A DNA stretch of 64,000 nucleotides from Polyangium sp. 6x1 (lineage in GTDB: Bacteria; Myxococcota_A; Polyangia; Polyangiales; Polyangiaceae): NCBI RefSeq assembly GCF_029946515.1, contig NZ_JARZHH010000004.1:124001-188000 (forward strand). The letters run 5' to 3'. The position numbers were made by a program, and so were the translations under genes. The notes beneath the pieces are model-generated. The model was not told where the DNA came from, made no database searches, and saw only the letters and a list, made by a program, of their open reading frames with translations. This document shows, one piece after another, positions 16,230 through 24,899 of this stretch (its first letter is position 1; every line of letters begins with the position of its first letter).

Positions 16230-17750
16230 CTACGACCGATACAAGCCGCTCGGCCGCTTCGCCGGTTTGCCCAGGGCGATCCGCTGGAGTTCCCGCGCGG
16301 CGTCCTGGTGGCCCGGATCCAGGTCGAGCACGCGACGAAGGTCCTGCACCGCGCCTGGCTCGTCGCCGATGCGGCGACGCAGGTAGCCCCGGTAGAACAA
16401 GGCCTGCGCGTGGTCGTCGCGCGCTTCGAGCAGCGCGTCGAGCTCGGCCACGCGGGCGCGCAGATCCGCGCCGCCGAGCAGCGAGCGGATCCACACGGCG
16501 AGCGCAGCATAGTCGGGCTGCGTCGGATCGACCTCGCGCGCGAGCTGGCAGGCCGCGAGCGCGCCCGCGAGATCACGCTCGGCGATGCGCGACGTCGCGA
16601 GGCAGTAGAGCGCGTGCGCCGGGCGCGCGGCGTCCGGCTGCCCCTCGGGCGGCATGGGCACGCTGGGCGCCTTGTCGCTCTCCGACGAGGGCACGTCGTT
16701 CGCCTGTGGCTCCGTCGCGGCAGGCTTCGGAACGTTCGGCGGTGAAGGGTCGATCTCGACGACCGCGGACGGCGGCGGCTCGGTCACGGCCTCTCGCGGG
16801 GGCGGCGTCTCGATGCGGCGCGCGGCGAGCGTGAACGCGCTCGGACGACCTCGCTTGCGCGGGCGCGGCTGCACGCGCGTGCGCTCGCCGTCGCCCGCGA
16901 GATCCGGCGCCGCGGCGCCCATGCGGTGCGAGGCCGCGCGCAGGCGGATCCGCGCGAGCGTGACGGGGCGCGTCGCGGCCGGCTGCGGCGCGGGCGTGCT
17001 CTCCGCGCAGAGCGGCGTCGTGTCGAGGCCGAGATCGAGGCTGCGCGTGATCACGAGCGCGTAGACCATCCACGCGAGCGTCTCTTCGGGCGCGAAGCCA
17101 GCGGCGAGGAGCTGCGCGAGCGAGAGCGGGTTTTCCCGGATTCGATCGAGGATCTCGCGCTCCTCGGCCGCCATCGCGAACCGCTCGATCGCGGCCGCGG
17201 AATGGATGCGGATCGTGACGTCGCGCAGCCGTTCGATCGTCGCGGCCATCATCGACGAGGCCGCCGCGTGCGCGCGCACGCCGGCCCAGAGGACCGCGAG
17301 CGGATGCATCGTCGAAGCGGGCGCCGCGTCGTCGACGAGGTCGGTGCGGCCGTCGAAGTAGCTGTACGTCGTGTCCGCGCCGAGGCTGAAGAGGCGCGTC
17401 ATTCGCGTCAGGAACTGGTGCGCCGCCGTGGACTCCAGCACCTCGCGCTCGACGCAACCTGCGAGGAGGAGCGCGTCGCCGAGCAGCCCGTGCATCGAGA
17501 GCGCGCCGCGCAGCGTGGCCTCGTCGATCGCTCCTGCCTCGACGAGCATCTCGCCGAGCATCGCGTGCCCATCGCCCGGACGCACCTTCACGGGCGCGCC
17601 GGCTTCGAGGCGGATGGCGTGCTCGACGCCCGAGGCTTCCCGCAGAAAAAGCGCGCCCGTCAGCTGCTTGTCGAGCACGTAGACGAGCAGGTGTGCGAAG
17701 GGCGTTCGCCCGAGATCGCCTTCTGCGGTCGGAAGGATCTCGGCAGGCAT
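16230..17750 (-). CDS. DUF4388 protein with AT-hook-like motif and TPR repeats
   Basis: The 506-residue cytoplasmic product starts with a DUF4388 (PATAN-like) domain, residues about 8-120: LGRTPFAHLLVYVLDKQLTGALFL. In myxobacteria such domains sit in regulators of gliding and development, often with receivers. The middle (about 290-305) has PRPRKRGRPSAF, which contains the core of an AT-hook, then a Pro-rich linker. The C-terminal 120 residues look like three TPR units (ALYCLATSRIAERDLAGALAACQLAREVDP, AQALFYRGYLRRRIGDEPGAVQDLRRVLDLDP). It runs divergently from the sigma54-type regulator at 18004, with a dispersed repeat between them. Domain calls are confident, the AT-hook is tentative. Confidence 0.82.
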   Translation of the reverse strand: MPAEILPTAEGDLGRTPFAHLLVYVLDKQLTGALFLREASGVEHAIRLEAGAPVKVRPGDGHAMLGEMLVEAGAIDEATLRGALSMHGLLGDALLLAGCVEREVLESTAAHQFLTRMTRLFSLGADTTYSYFDGRTDLVDDAAPASTMHPLAVLWAGVRAHAAASSMMAATIERLRDVTIRIHSAAAIERFAMAAEEREILDRIRENPLSLAQLLAAGFAPEETLAWMVYALVITRSLDLGLDTTPLCAESTPAPQPAATRPVTLARIRLRAASHRMGAAAPDLAGDGERTRVQPRPRKRGRPSAFTLAARRIETPPPREAVTEPPPSAVVEIDPSPPNVPKPAATEPQANDVPSSESDKAPSVPMPPEGQPDAARPAHALYCLATSRIAERDLAGALAACQLAREVDPTQPDYAALAVWIRSLLGGADLRARVAELDALLEARDDHAQALFYRGYLRRRIGDEPGAVQDLRRVLDLDPGHQDAARELQRIALGKPAKRPSGLYRS

Positions 17751-17814
17751 GGGTCTCGAAACGTAACACGAAGAGAGATGTGTTCGTACATCCCCAACGC
17801 GCCCCGCCGCGCGA

Positions 17815-17941
17815 GGCTCGGCCGGAGCGCGATTTTGCGCTGCGCGAAGAATCGCCGCGCCTCCCGGCCGCCTCCCACGTCCTCCGCTCGCTCGCTTCCG
17901 CGTCGCGGAGCTGCGTTACAGGTCGTGTTCGAACCCGTGCC
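17815..17941 (+). repeat. Dispersed intergenic repeat, copy 1
   Basis: This stretch resembles the minus-strand sequence at 37841-37972. Both begin with a GCGATTTT stem and loop (GCGCGAAGAATCGC here), continue through a C/T-rich arm and end with TTCGAACC followed by G/C and GT. The frames read across both also align (FALREESPRLP here, FSLREKSPGLP there). It lies in the divergent region between 16230-17750 and 18004-19389. Function unknown. Confidence 0.55.
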
Positions 17942-17989
17942 GTGACGGAGGCTTCGGGCCCGGGCCCGTCCCACCCCCGGCGGACGGGT

Positions 17990-17997
17990 GCTAGGGT
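17990..17997 (+). promoter_or_regulatory. Possible extended -10 element, near-leaderless
   Basis: GCTAGGGT ends six bases before the ATG at 18004, inside a TG-N-TAGGGT context, and no ribosome site precedes the ATG. No -35 hexamer was found. Transcription could start at or next to the start codon. Confidence 0.3.
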
Positions 17998-18003
17998 CTC
18001 CCG

Positions 18004-19389
18004 ATGCCGCGCGGCCATGTGCTCGTCGTCGATGACGAGCCCTCCATCCTCACCACGCTCCAGAAGGCCCTCTCCCTCGAAGGGTATACCGTGGATGTCG
18101 CCGGCGGCGTCCGCATCGCCGAGGAGAAGCTCGCCAAGAAGAGCTACGACATCGCGCTCTTCGACGTCGCGCTGCCCGACGGCGACGGGGTGTCGCTCCT
18201 CGAAAAGGTCCGCGTCGGGGGGTCGGACCTGCCCATCGTGATGATGAGCGGCCACGCCTCGATCGACGCCGCCGTCCGCGCGACGCGCCTCGGCGCGCTC
18301 GACTTCCTGGAGAAGCCGCTCTCGACCGATCGGCTCCTGCTCGTCCTCGACAACACGCTGCGCCTCGTGCGGGCCGAGGCCGAAGCGAAGGTGCTGCGCG
18401 CGCAGGCCGGGCAGCTCGGGGAGCTCATCGGCGAGAGCCGGTCGATGGTGGCGCTGCGGGAGCAGATCGCGCGTGCCGCGAAGGCGAGCGCGACGGTGCT
18501 CGTGACGGGCGAGCGCGGGACGGGCAAGGAGCTCGTGGCCCGCGCGATCCACATCGCGGGCAAGCGCGCGAAGGGCCCGCTCGAGAAGATGAACTGCGCC
18601 GCCGTCCCGAGTGAGCTCATCGAGAGCGAGATGTTCGGGCACGAGGCCGGCGCGTTCACGGGCGCGACGAAGCAACGGCGCGGGAAGTTCGAGCGCGCGA
18701 GCGGCGGCACGCTCTTCCTCGACGAGGTCGGCGACATGCCGATGCCGATGCAGGCGAAGCTGCTGCGCGTGCTGCAAGAGCGCGAGATCGAGCGCGTCGG
18801 CGGGCACGAGACGATCAAGGTCGACGTGCGCGTGGTGGCCGCGACGAACCGCGACCTCGAAGCCGCCGGTCAGAAGGGCGAGTTCCGCGCCGACCTCTAC
18901 GATCGGCTGAACGTCGTGCCGCTCGCGCTGCCGCCGCTCCGCGCGCGCCGCGAGGATGTGCCCTTGCTCGCGCGGCATTTCCTGGGGCTCGCGATGGCCG
19001 CGAACGATCGGCCCGGCATGGTCCTGACCGAGGGCGCGATCGAGGTGCTCACGGGCTACGGCTTCCCCGGCAACGTGCGCGAGCTTCGGAACCTGATCGA
19101 GCGGCTCGTGATCTTGACGCCCGACGCGAAGATCGACGCGGAGGACGTGCGGGTTTGTCTGGGCGGCGCCTCCGCCGGGACGCCGACGGGCCTGTTTCGT
19201 CCGGGCACGCCGTTCCGGGTCCTCAGCGAAGAGGCGGAGCGGCGGATCCTGGAGGAGGCGCTCGCGCATCATGGTGGGGCGATGGCGTCGACGGCGCGCG
19301 GTCTCGGGCTCGAGCGGAGCCACCTTTACAAGAAATGCAAAGCGCTCGGGCTGCGTGGCGACAAGGCGGAGGCCGAGGACGAAGGGTAG
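18004..19389 (+). CDS. Sigma54-dependent response regulator, NtrC family
   Basis: The 461-residue product is a complete NtrC-type activator. The receiver (1-120) has Asp10, Asp11, phosphorylatable Asp54 and Lys104. The AAA+ domain (about 140-380) has Walker A GERGTGKE (169-176), the sigma54-contacting GAFTGA (216-221) and Walker B GGTLFLDE (234-241). The C-terminus has a Fis-type helix-turn-helix (ILEEALAHHGGAMASTARGLGLERSHLYKK). It should activate RpoN-dependent promoters after phosphorylation. No histidine kinase is adjacent, so the partner is unknown; rpoN itself is encoded at 42496 in this window. Four hairpins follow the stop. Confidence 0.94.
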   Translation: MPRGHVLVVDDEPSILTTLQKALSLEGYTVDVAGGVRIAEEKLAKKSYDIALFDVALPDGDGVSLLEKVRVGGSDLPIVMMSGHASIDAAVRATRLGALDFLEKPLSTDRLLLVLDNTLRLVRAEAEAKVLRAQAGQLGELIGESRSMVALREQIARAAKASATVLVTGERGTGKELVARAIHIAGKRAKGPLEKMNCAAVPSELIESEMFGHEAGAFTGATKQRRGKFERASGGTLFLDEVGDMPMPMQAKLLRVLQEREIERVGGHETIKVDVRVVAATNRDLEAAGQKGEFRADLYDRLNVVPLALPPLRARREDVPLLARHFLGLAMAANDRPGMVLTEGAIEVLTGYGFPGNVRELRNLIERLVILTPDAKIDAEDVRVCLGGASAGTPTGLFRPGTPFRVLSEEAERRILEEALAHHGGAMASTARGLGLERSHLYKKCKALGLRGDKAEAEDEG

Positions 19390-19490
19390 AGCATCGGTTT
19401 CGATGCTCGGAAGATCGCGAAGCGATCTTCGCTCGGGGGGTGAATCGACCGGGCTTTGCCCGGGCGAAAGGGGGACGCGCGGCGTCCCCC
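19389..19490 (+). repeat. Cluster of four short perfect hairpins
   Basis: GAGCATCG-GTTT-CGATGCTC (19389-19408), AAGATCGC-GAA-GCGATCTT (19411-19429), CCGGGC-TTT-GCCCGG (19449-19463) and GGGGGACGC-GCG-GCGTCCCCC (19470-19490) lie in a row between the regulator and the MopE-like gene. None has a T-run. Confidence 0.7.
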
Positions 19491-19542
19491 TCGGGACAGA
19501 AGCTTGGTCGTGGCGCAGGCTGCCGCGGCGAGGAGACGGGTC

Positions 19543-20751
19543 ATGAAGTCGAAGACGTACATTGCTTTGGTTCTTTCGGGTGCACTGGGCCTCGGGCTCG
19601 GCGCGTGTCGCGCGACGGGCAGCAATACGACCGGAATGGGCGGCGAAGGTGGCGAGGGCGGCGCGGGCGCGTCGGGCGGCGGCGGCGCGGGCGCGTCGGG
19701 CGGCATGGGCACGGGCGGAATGACCACGTCGAGCACGGGCGCGGCGGGCGGCTCGTCGTCGTCGTCGAGCGGCTCGATGTGCACGCCGACGGGCGACGAG
19801 AACACCACGGAAGCGTGCAGCGACGGCGTCGACAACGATTGCGACGGCTTCAAGGACTGCAACGATTTCAACTGCGACAGCATCGCGCCGTGCGCGAAGA
19901 TCCAGGAAGCGTCGAACCCACTCTGCTCCGACGGTGTCGACAATGACATGGACGGAAAAACCGACTGCCAGGAGACGGCGTGTCAGGGGCTCGCGTTCTG
20001 CAAGCGTGAATGGTCGAACGGCCGCTGTTCCGACGGGATCGACAACGACGGCGACGGCAAGAGCGACTGCATGGACACCGATTGCCAGGCCGAGGGCATC
20101 GTCGTCTGCGCGGGCGACCAGCCGGCGAGCCCGATGCCCGCGCAGGCCGATTGGCAGATGCTCGCGAACGACGCGTGCACGAACGGGCAGAACGAGGACG
20201 GGAACAACTTCATCGATTGCAGCGACAATGCCTGCCTTGTGAACCCGGACGTGACGGCGTGCAAGAACCTCGTCCGCGAGGACTCGAACGTCTTCTGCTC
20301 GAACGGGCTCGACGACGACAAGGACGGGGTCGCCGATTGCGAGGATCCCGGCTGTCAGCGCGAGGGCATCATCGTGTGCGACGCGAACGTGCCGGCGAAC
20401 CCGATGCCGCCGCCGAACCAGTGGACGGCGCTCGCGAACGCGGAGTGCTCGAACGGCGCGACCGACGACGGGAACAACTTCATCGATTGCGCGGACTTCG
20501 GCTGCTCGCTGAACCCCGACGTCACGATCTGCCCCGAGGCGAACGACGCGGAGTGCTCGGACAACGTCGACAACAACTCGAACACGTTCGTCGATTGCGC
20601 CGACAACTCCTGCAGCCGCAAGCCGAGCATCACCGTCTGCCAGCACGAGCTCACGTTCGCCGAGTGCAGCGACGGCATCAGCAACGACGGCAACCCGTTC
20701 GTCGATTGCGATGACTTCGCGTGCAGCGGCAGCGGCGCCTGCGTGAAGTGA
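19543..20751 (+). CDS. MopE-like lipoprotein with calcium-binding-type Cys repeats
   Basis: The 402-residue product starts at the ATG at 19543, with AGGAGA six bases upstream. A lipoprotein signal ends LGLGAC (Cys about residue 23). A Gly/Ala/Ser/Thr spacer follows. The rest is about eight repeats of the form CSDGVDNDCDG-x-x-DCxDxxC, a putative metal-binding motif found in MopE-like and other myxobacterial surface proteins. The paired Asp and Asn residues suit Ca binding and the Cys residues should form disulfides. It is expected on the outer face of the outer membrane. The spacer resembles that of the SBBP lipoprotein at 14270. Role unknown. Confidence 0.9.
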   Translation: MKSKTYIALVLSGALGLGLGACRATGSNTTGMGGEGGEGGAGASGGGGAGASGGMGTGGMTTSSTGAAGGSSSSSSGSMCTPTGDENTTEACSDGVDNDCDGFKDCNDFNCDSIAPCAKIQEASNPLCSDGVDNDMDGKTDCQETACQGLAFCKREWSNGRCSDGIDNDGDGKSDCMDTDCQAEGIVVCAGDQPASPMPAQADWQMLANDACTNGQNEDGNNFIDCSDNACLVNPDVTACKNLVREDSNVFCSNGLDDDKDGVADCEDPGCQREGIIVCDANVPANPMPPPNQWTALANAECSNGATDDGNNFIDCADFGCSLNPDVTICPEANDAECSDNVDNNSNTFVDCADNSCSRKPSITVCQHELTFAECSDGISNDGNPFVDCDDFACSGSGACVK

Positions 20752-20762
20752 CGTCTCGCCCC

Positions 20763-20786
20763 GCCCTCTCCCGCGAGGGAGAGGGC
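20763..20786. terminator. Hairpin between convergent genes
   Basis: GCCCTCTCCC and GGGAGAGGGC form a perfect 10-base stem with loop GCGA. It lies between the stops at 20751 and 20805. No T-run follows directly on either strand, so it is a candidate only. Confidence 0.5.
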
Positions 20787-20804
20787 CGTGGGTGAGGGGA
20801 TCCT

Positions 20805-22040
20805 CTAAAAATATCCGTGAATCGTCGTGGCGACGCTCTGGTCGAGGAATTTTCCGACGCCCGGGGCGGGGTGCTGCGTCCAGTGCGCGTATTCCACGAG
20901 GAATTGCAGGTGGTCGTTCATGTTGTAGCCGAGCCCTGGCTGATGCATGAACTCCGTGTAGCCGACGTCGTGGAATTGCACGCCGCTCAGGTTGTAGCGG
21001 GCCACGAACTTCCAGATGCGCGCCTCGCCGCCGACGAGGACATAGTCGTTCTTCGCCGAGGCGCGGCCCGGGACCGCGGGCGCCGTGGCCGTCGCCGGGA
21101 CGGGCGGGATCGGCCAGTCCGTGACGCTCTGGCCGACCTGGCGCATGACCTCGCCCCACACGCTCACCGGGCCGACGTTGATCGTGGCATCGAGGGCGAA
21201 CCGGACCACGTCCCGGTTTTTCCCCGCGAGCGCCGGGATGTCGGCCTGGAAGTATTGCCCGGACACACCCAGGAGGAGGGACGTGTCCTTGCTCCAGGAA
21301 TAAGAGGGCTCGGCGCGGACGATGGTGATGTTCCTGCGCCTCGCGTTGGGGATGCTGATCGTGTCGCGCCCGACGTACGAGCCGTTCGTCCGGCCGTCGA
21401 CGAGGAAGTATTGTGCGAAATAGGCGAGGTGCAGGCCCTTGTCCTTGCCCGCGGTGCCCTCGATCGAGATACCGTAGTTCGGGTCGAGCTTGATGCCGTC
21501 GTAGAAATGGATGGGCCCGAAAAACGAGTTGTCCCAGAAGAGGCCGAAGCGGCTGTACGATTTGCCGACCTTCACCATGACCTTCGGGTGCTTGTAATAA
21601 AAATACCCCTCTTCCAGCCAGGCCGGGCCCTCGTAGAACTCGCGCATGCGGGTGTCGCGCACGCTCGCGTTGAAGAAGAGGCCGAAATCGCCGATCGAGC
21701 CGTCGAAATTCAGGTGCGCGACGTGCATCCGGAGGAACGGCTTCTCCTCGGGAGGCTGGAAGGGCTGGTAGTAGAAGAGCCAGGCGCCGCCGTGGAGGTC
21801 GATCTTGAAGAGGGGCTTCGCCGGCGGCGGCTCCTTCGGCTTCGCTCCGTCCTTCGCCGGAGCCTTGGCCGCGCCGGCGTCCGAGGGCTTGGGCGTCGCG
21901 TCGGGGGCGGCCTCCGCCTTCTTCGCGTCCGCGTCCCCCTGGACACGGCGCGGGGGCGTGGACGTGATGCCCTGTCCCAGGGCAAACGACGGCGCCGCGA
22001 GGAGGCAAGCGGCCCAAACCCATCCGACGATCCCACGCAT
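20805..22040 (-). CDS. Porin-like outer-membrane protein
   Basis: The 411-residue product starts at ATG 22040 (GGAGAACGG upstream), with a signal peptide MRGIVGWVWAACLLAAPSFALGQ. A Lys/Ala/Pro-rich linker (about 24-75) leads into a barrel domain with strands such as IDLHGGAWLFYYQPF, GYFYYKHPKVMVKVGKSYSRFGLF, GISIEGTAGK, LHLAYFAQYFLVDGRTNG and a C-terminal strand ending HGYF, as outer-membrane proteins do. The GLFWDNSFFGP context recalls phosphate-selective (OprO/P-like) and other porins, but the substrate cannot be read. It is a single-gene unit downstream of nothing obvious; the tRNA-Cys gene starts 207 bases upstream on the other strand. Confidence 0.82.
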   Translation of the reverse strand: MRGIVGWVWAACLLAAPSFALGQGITSTPPRRVQGDADAKKAEAAPDATPKPSDAGAAKAPAKDGAKPKEPPPAKPLFKIDLHGGAWLFYYQPFQPPEEKPFLRMHVAHLNFDGSIGDFGLFFNASVRDTRMREFYEGPAWLEEGYFYYKHPKVMVKVGKSYSRFGLFWDNSFFGPIHFYDGIKLDPNYGISIEGTAGKDKGLHLAYFAQYFLVDGRTNGSYVGRDTISIPNARRRNITIVRAEPSYSWSKDTSLLLGVSGQYFQADIPALAGKNRDVVRFALDATINVGPVSVWGEVMRQVGQSVTDWPIPPVPATATAPAVPGRASAKNDYVLVGGEARIWKFVARYNLSGVQFHDVGYTEFMHQPGLGYNMNDHLQFLVEYAHWTQHPAPGVGKFLDQSVATTIHGYF

Positions 22041-22247
22041 GCCCGTTCTCCGCTCGCCCTCGACGGTCATCGTACCGGATCGAGACGCGCCGCCGAAAAG
22101 GTTTCGGGGGATGTGGCGAAGGTCACTTGAAAGGCGCCGTGCACGGACGCTTGACAGAGGGCGCGGGATGGTGCAAAAACGCGCCCTCCTGAGCGGTGCT
22201 TGGGGCGAAGGGCGCCGTGAGGCGACCCGGAGCCCCAAACCTCGACT

Positions 22248-22322
22248 GGTGAGGTAGCCAAGCGGTTAGGCAACGGTTTGCAAAACCGTTATACGCGGGT
22301 TCGAATCCCGTCCTCACCTCCA
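22248..22322 (+). tRNA. tRNA-Cys (GCA), CCA encoded
   Basis: The acceptor stem is GGTGAGG (22248-22254) with CCTCACC (22312-22318), then discriminator T and an encoded CCA. The anticodon arm is ACGGT-TTGCAAA-ACCGT with anticodon GCA at 22280-22282. The T arm is GCGGG-TTCGAAT-CCCGT. All conserved positions are present. Confidence 0.95.
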
Positions 22323-22406
22323 AGAATCGCTTTCCCCCGGCCGAAAACCGGCACGAGGGAGTCCTCAGGCGTCGAGCACGCGCATCCGCGCGTGGGACGC
22401 CTCGAA

Positions 22407-23171
22407 TCACCAGGCGTCGTGATCGGCGCGGTACGAGAGGGCGTCGACGAGAGCCTCGACGACCGCGAGCTCGCTCGCGCGGAGGCGCGGCGCCTTGCGG
22501 CCGAGCTCGATGGCCGCGAGGAGACGGCTGCCCGCGAGCACGGGGACCATCCACGCCGCGTCACACGCGACGCCGAGGTGCAGCAGCCGATCCCGGACCG
22601 CCTGCCCCGCAGGGCCCGGCGCAGGCTCAGCGATGACCGTGTTGCCCTCCGCCGCCGCCGCGAGCGCCGGATCCACGAGGCTCGTCCGCTCGCCCAGCAT
22701 GTCCCGCGCGAAAGGGCCATGGGCGTACAAAACGACCGCCCCGTCGGGACGAACCACGTGCACGAGGCCCGCGTCGGCCCCCGTGCGCACGACCGCCGCG
22801 TTGAACAGGAGGAGCAGCGCGTCATCGAGATCCGCGGCGCCCGCGAGGACGTCCTGCGGCATCACCTCGTTCGGAAAAACCGGCCGACCCGGCAGCGTGA
22901 TGTCGTCCCCCGGGATGGTGTCCGCGGGGCGAGGATGGTAGGGCGGCGTGGGCGCCGCGGAGTCGACCGAGACCACCGCGAGCTCCGACAGAGGTCGCCA
23001 CACCTTCCACGCCTCGTGACGAACGTAGCTCTCCAGCGGCACCTTTCCCGCCTCGAGGCCTCGCGCGATGAGCTCGATGCCGACAGGACCGACCGCGGTC
23101 GCCCCATCGGACACGTACCATCGATCGACGACGCCCGCGCTGGGCTCGGTGAGCAGCTTGATGGATCGCAT
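22407..23171 (-). CDS. GYF-like and GAF-like domain protein
   Basis: The 254-residue cytoplasmic product has two parts. Residues about 15-65 (RWYVSDGATAVGPVGIELIARGLEAGKVP, then VWRPLSEL) match the bacterial GYF_2 pattern, a peptide-binding module. Residues about 100-250 have the layout of a GAF-type sensor (AVVRTGADAGLVHVVRPDG, then AAWMVPVLAGSRLLAAIELGR). Similar GYF_2 or GAF proteins are frequent in myxobacteria with no known role. The start is ATG 23171; GGGGAT lies upstream. It runs divergently from the siroheme enzyme gene. Confidence 0.72.
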   Translation of the reverse strand: MRSIKLLTEPSAGVVDRWYVSDGATAVGPVGIELIARGLEAGKVPLESYVRHEAWKVWRPLSELAVVSVDSAAPTPPYHPRPADTIPGDDITLPGRPVFPNEVMPQDVLAGAADLDDALLLLFNAAVVRTGADAGLVHVVRPDGAVVLYAHGPFARDMLGERTSLVDPALAAAAEGNTVIAEPAPGPAGQAVRDRLLHLGVACDAAWMVPVLAGSRLLAAIELGRKAPRLRASELAVVEALVDALSYRADHDAW

Positions 23172-23279
23172 ACGGCAAATCCCCAACGAGGAAGGGATGT
23201 GATGGGCGGAATCTAGGCCAATTGCGCATTGTGTCAAGGATGTGGCAATCGGGTGAAGACGAAAGTAAGCGCGGTCATC

Positions 23280-24890
23280 ATGAAAAATCGGGCAGAAGGC
23301 GAAGAAGGCGGGGATTTGACGCGCTCCGGGGCACGTGCTGCCGCGCCTGGGACGGTGTACCTGGTGGGCGGCGGGCCCGGAGATCCGGGACTTTTGACCG
23401 AACGTGGGGCCGAGCTTCTTTCGAGCGCCGACGTGGTGCTGCACGATGAGCTGATTCATCCGGCCTTGCTTTCGCGCGTGCGGCCCGACGCAGTCGTGAT
23501 GGCGGTGGGCAAGCGAGGCGCGGATCGCGCGTCGAAGCAGGCGAAGCAGGACACGATCGAGGCGGAGCTCGTGCGGTTCGGGCGCGCCGGAAAGAGCGTG
23601 GTGCGGCTGAAAGGCGGAGATCCCTACCTGTTCGGGCGAGGCTCGGAGGAGGCGGAGGCGCTCGCGCGCGCCGGCGTGCCGTTCGAGGTGGTGCCGGGCG
23701 TGTGTTCGCCGCTCGGGGCCACGGCGTACGCAGGGTTTTCCCTGACGCACCGGGACCTCGCGTCGAGCGTGACGCTCGTGAGCGGGACGATGCGATCGGG
23801 CGCGGGATACGACTGGTCGGAGCTCGCCAGCGTGAAAGGCACGATTTGCGTGCTGATGGGGATGCACAACCTCGATGACGTGGCGGCGGGCCTTTTGGGG
23901 CCGTCGCGGCGTGATCCCGCGACGCCGGCGGCGGTGATCCAGTGGGGGACGCGGGCCGAGCAGCGGGTCGTGACGGGGACGCTCGTCGAGATCGCGGAAA
24001 AGGCGCGGGCGGCGGGGCTCGGGAGCCCGGGGATCGTGCTCGTGGGCGCGGTCGCCGCGCGGCGGGAGGCGCTGCGCTGGTTCGATACGCGGCCGCTGTT
24101 CGGGAAACGCGTGGTTTTGCTCCGGCCGCGTGGTCAAGCGCAATCGGTGGCGAAGCGGCTGCGGCAGCGAGGGGCCGAGCCCTACGTGTGGCCGGCGATC
24201 GAGATTGGACCGCCGCCGGATCCGTCGGCCGTGTCGGCGCTCGCCCGGGAGCTCGGCGCGTGGGACGTCGTGGCGTTCACGAGCGAGAATGGCGTGGAGC
24301 GGCTGTTCGCGGCGATCGCGGAGGCGGGCCTCGACGCGCGCGCCTTCGGGCGCGCGAAGGTGGCGGCGATCGGGACGGGGACGGCGGCGGCCCTCGCCGA
24401 AAGGGGAATTCGCGCGGACATCGTGCCCGCGGATTTCCGCGGTGAAGGATTGGCGGCCGCGATCCTGGCGGACGAGGAAATACGGAAACGTTTGTCTAGC
24501 AAAGACACTGTGAGAGTCGTCATCCCGCGCGCGCTCGTGGCGCGGGAGGTGCTGCCCGAGGCGCTGCGGGCGGCGGGCTGCGAGGTGCGGGTGGTGCCGG
24601 TCTACGAGACGCGGAAGGCGGGGCCCGAACGGACGGCGGAGCTCGCGCAGCGATTCTCGGAGAAATCGATCGATGTCGTGCTGCTGTCGTCGACGAGCAC
24701 GGTGGAGGGGCTCGTGTCGGCGCTCGGGGCGCAGGCGGGCGCGCTGCTCGCGGGGGTGACCGTCGCGAGCATTGGAGAGATCACGACGGAGAGCGCGCGG
24801 GCGCGGGGGATCGAGGTCGCCGTGACGGCGGAGACGAGCACGATGGAGGGGCTCGTGGAGGCCGTGGAACGGTATTTCGCGCGAAAATGA
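23280..24890 (+). CDS. Fused uroporphyrinogen-III methyltransferase / uroporphyrinogen-III synthase
   Basis: The 536-residue product joins CobA (SUMT) and HemD. The N-terminal half methylates uroporphyrinogen III at C2 and C7 for siroheme or cobalamin: VYLVGGGPGDPGLLT (about 26-40), the RLKGGDPYLFGRGSEEAE segment (about 103-120) and VVPGVCSPLGATAYAG. The C-terminal half (from about 275) closes and rearranges hydroxymethylbilane to uroporphyrinogen III: FGKRVVLLRPRGQ, VVAFTSENGVERLF, then DVVLLSSTSTVEGLV. Such CobA-HemD fusions are known in several phyla. The ATG at 23280 is used; an in-frame GTG at 23229 would add 17 residues. Convergent with the LysR gene, nine bases apart. Confidence 0.93.
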   Translation: MKNRAEGEEGGDLTRSGARAAAPGTVYLVGGGPGDPGLLTERGAELLSSADVVLHDELIHPALLSRVRPDAVVMAVGKRGADRASKQAKQDTIEAELVRFGRAGKSVVRLKGGDPYLFGRGSEEAEALARAGVPFEVVPGVCSPLGATAYAGFSLTHRDLASSVTLVSGTMRSGAGYDWSELASVKGTICVLMGMHNLDDVAAGLLGPSRRDPATPAAVIQWGTRAEQRVVTGTLVEIAEKARAAGLGSPGIVLVGAVAARREALRWFDTRPLFGKRVVLLRPRGQAQSVAKRLRQRGAEPYVWPAIEIGPPPDPSAVSALARELGAWDVVAFTSENGVERLFAAIAEAGLDARAFGRAKVAAIGTGTAAALAERGIRADIVPADFRGEGLAAAILADEEIRKRLSSKDTVRVVIPRALVAREVLPEALRAAGCEVRVVPVYETRKAGPERTAELAQRFSEKSIDVVLLSSTSTVEGLVSALGAQAGALLAGVTVASIGEITTESARARGIEVAVTAETSTMEGLVEAVERYFARK

Positions 24891-24899
24891 GCGGGAGGC

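Noticed and set aside
19800-20740. Repeated DNA in the MopE-like gene that could suggest a CRISPR or minisatellite
   Set aside because: The repeats are in-frame coding units of irregular length and have no conserved spacer pattern.
16573-22023. 1816-codon open frame on the minus strand
   Set aside because: It crosses four real genes on both strands and has no domain; a shadow frame.
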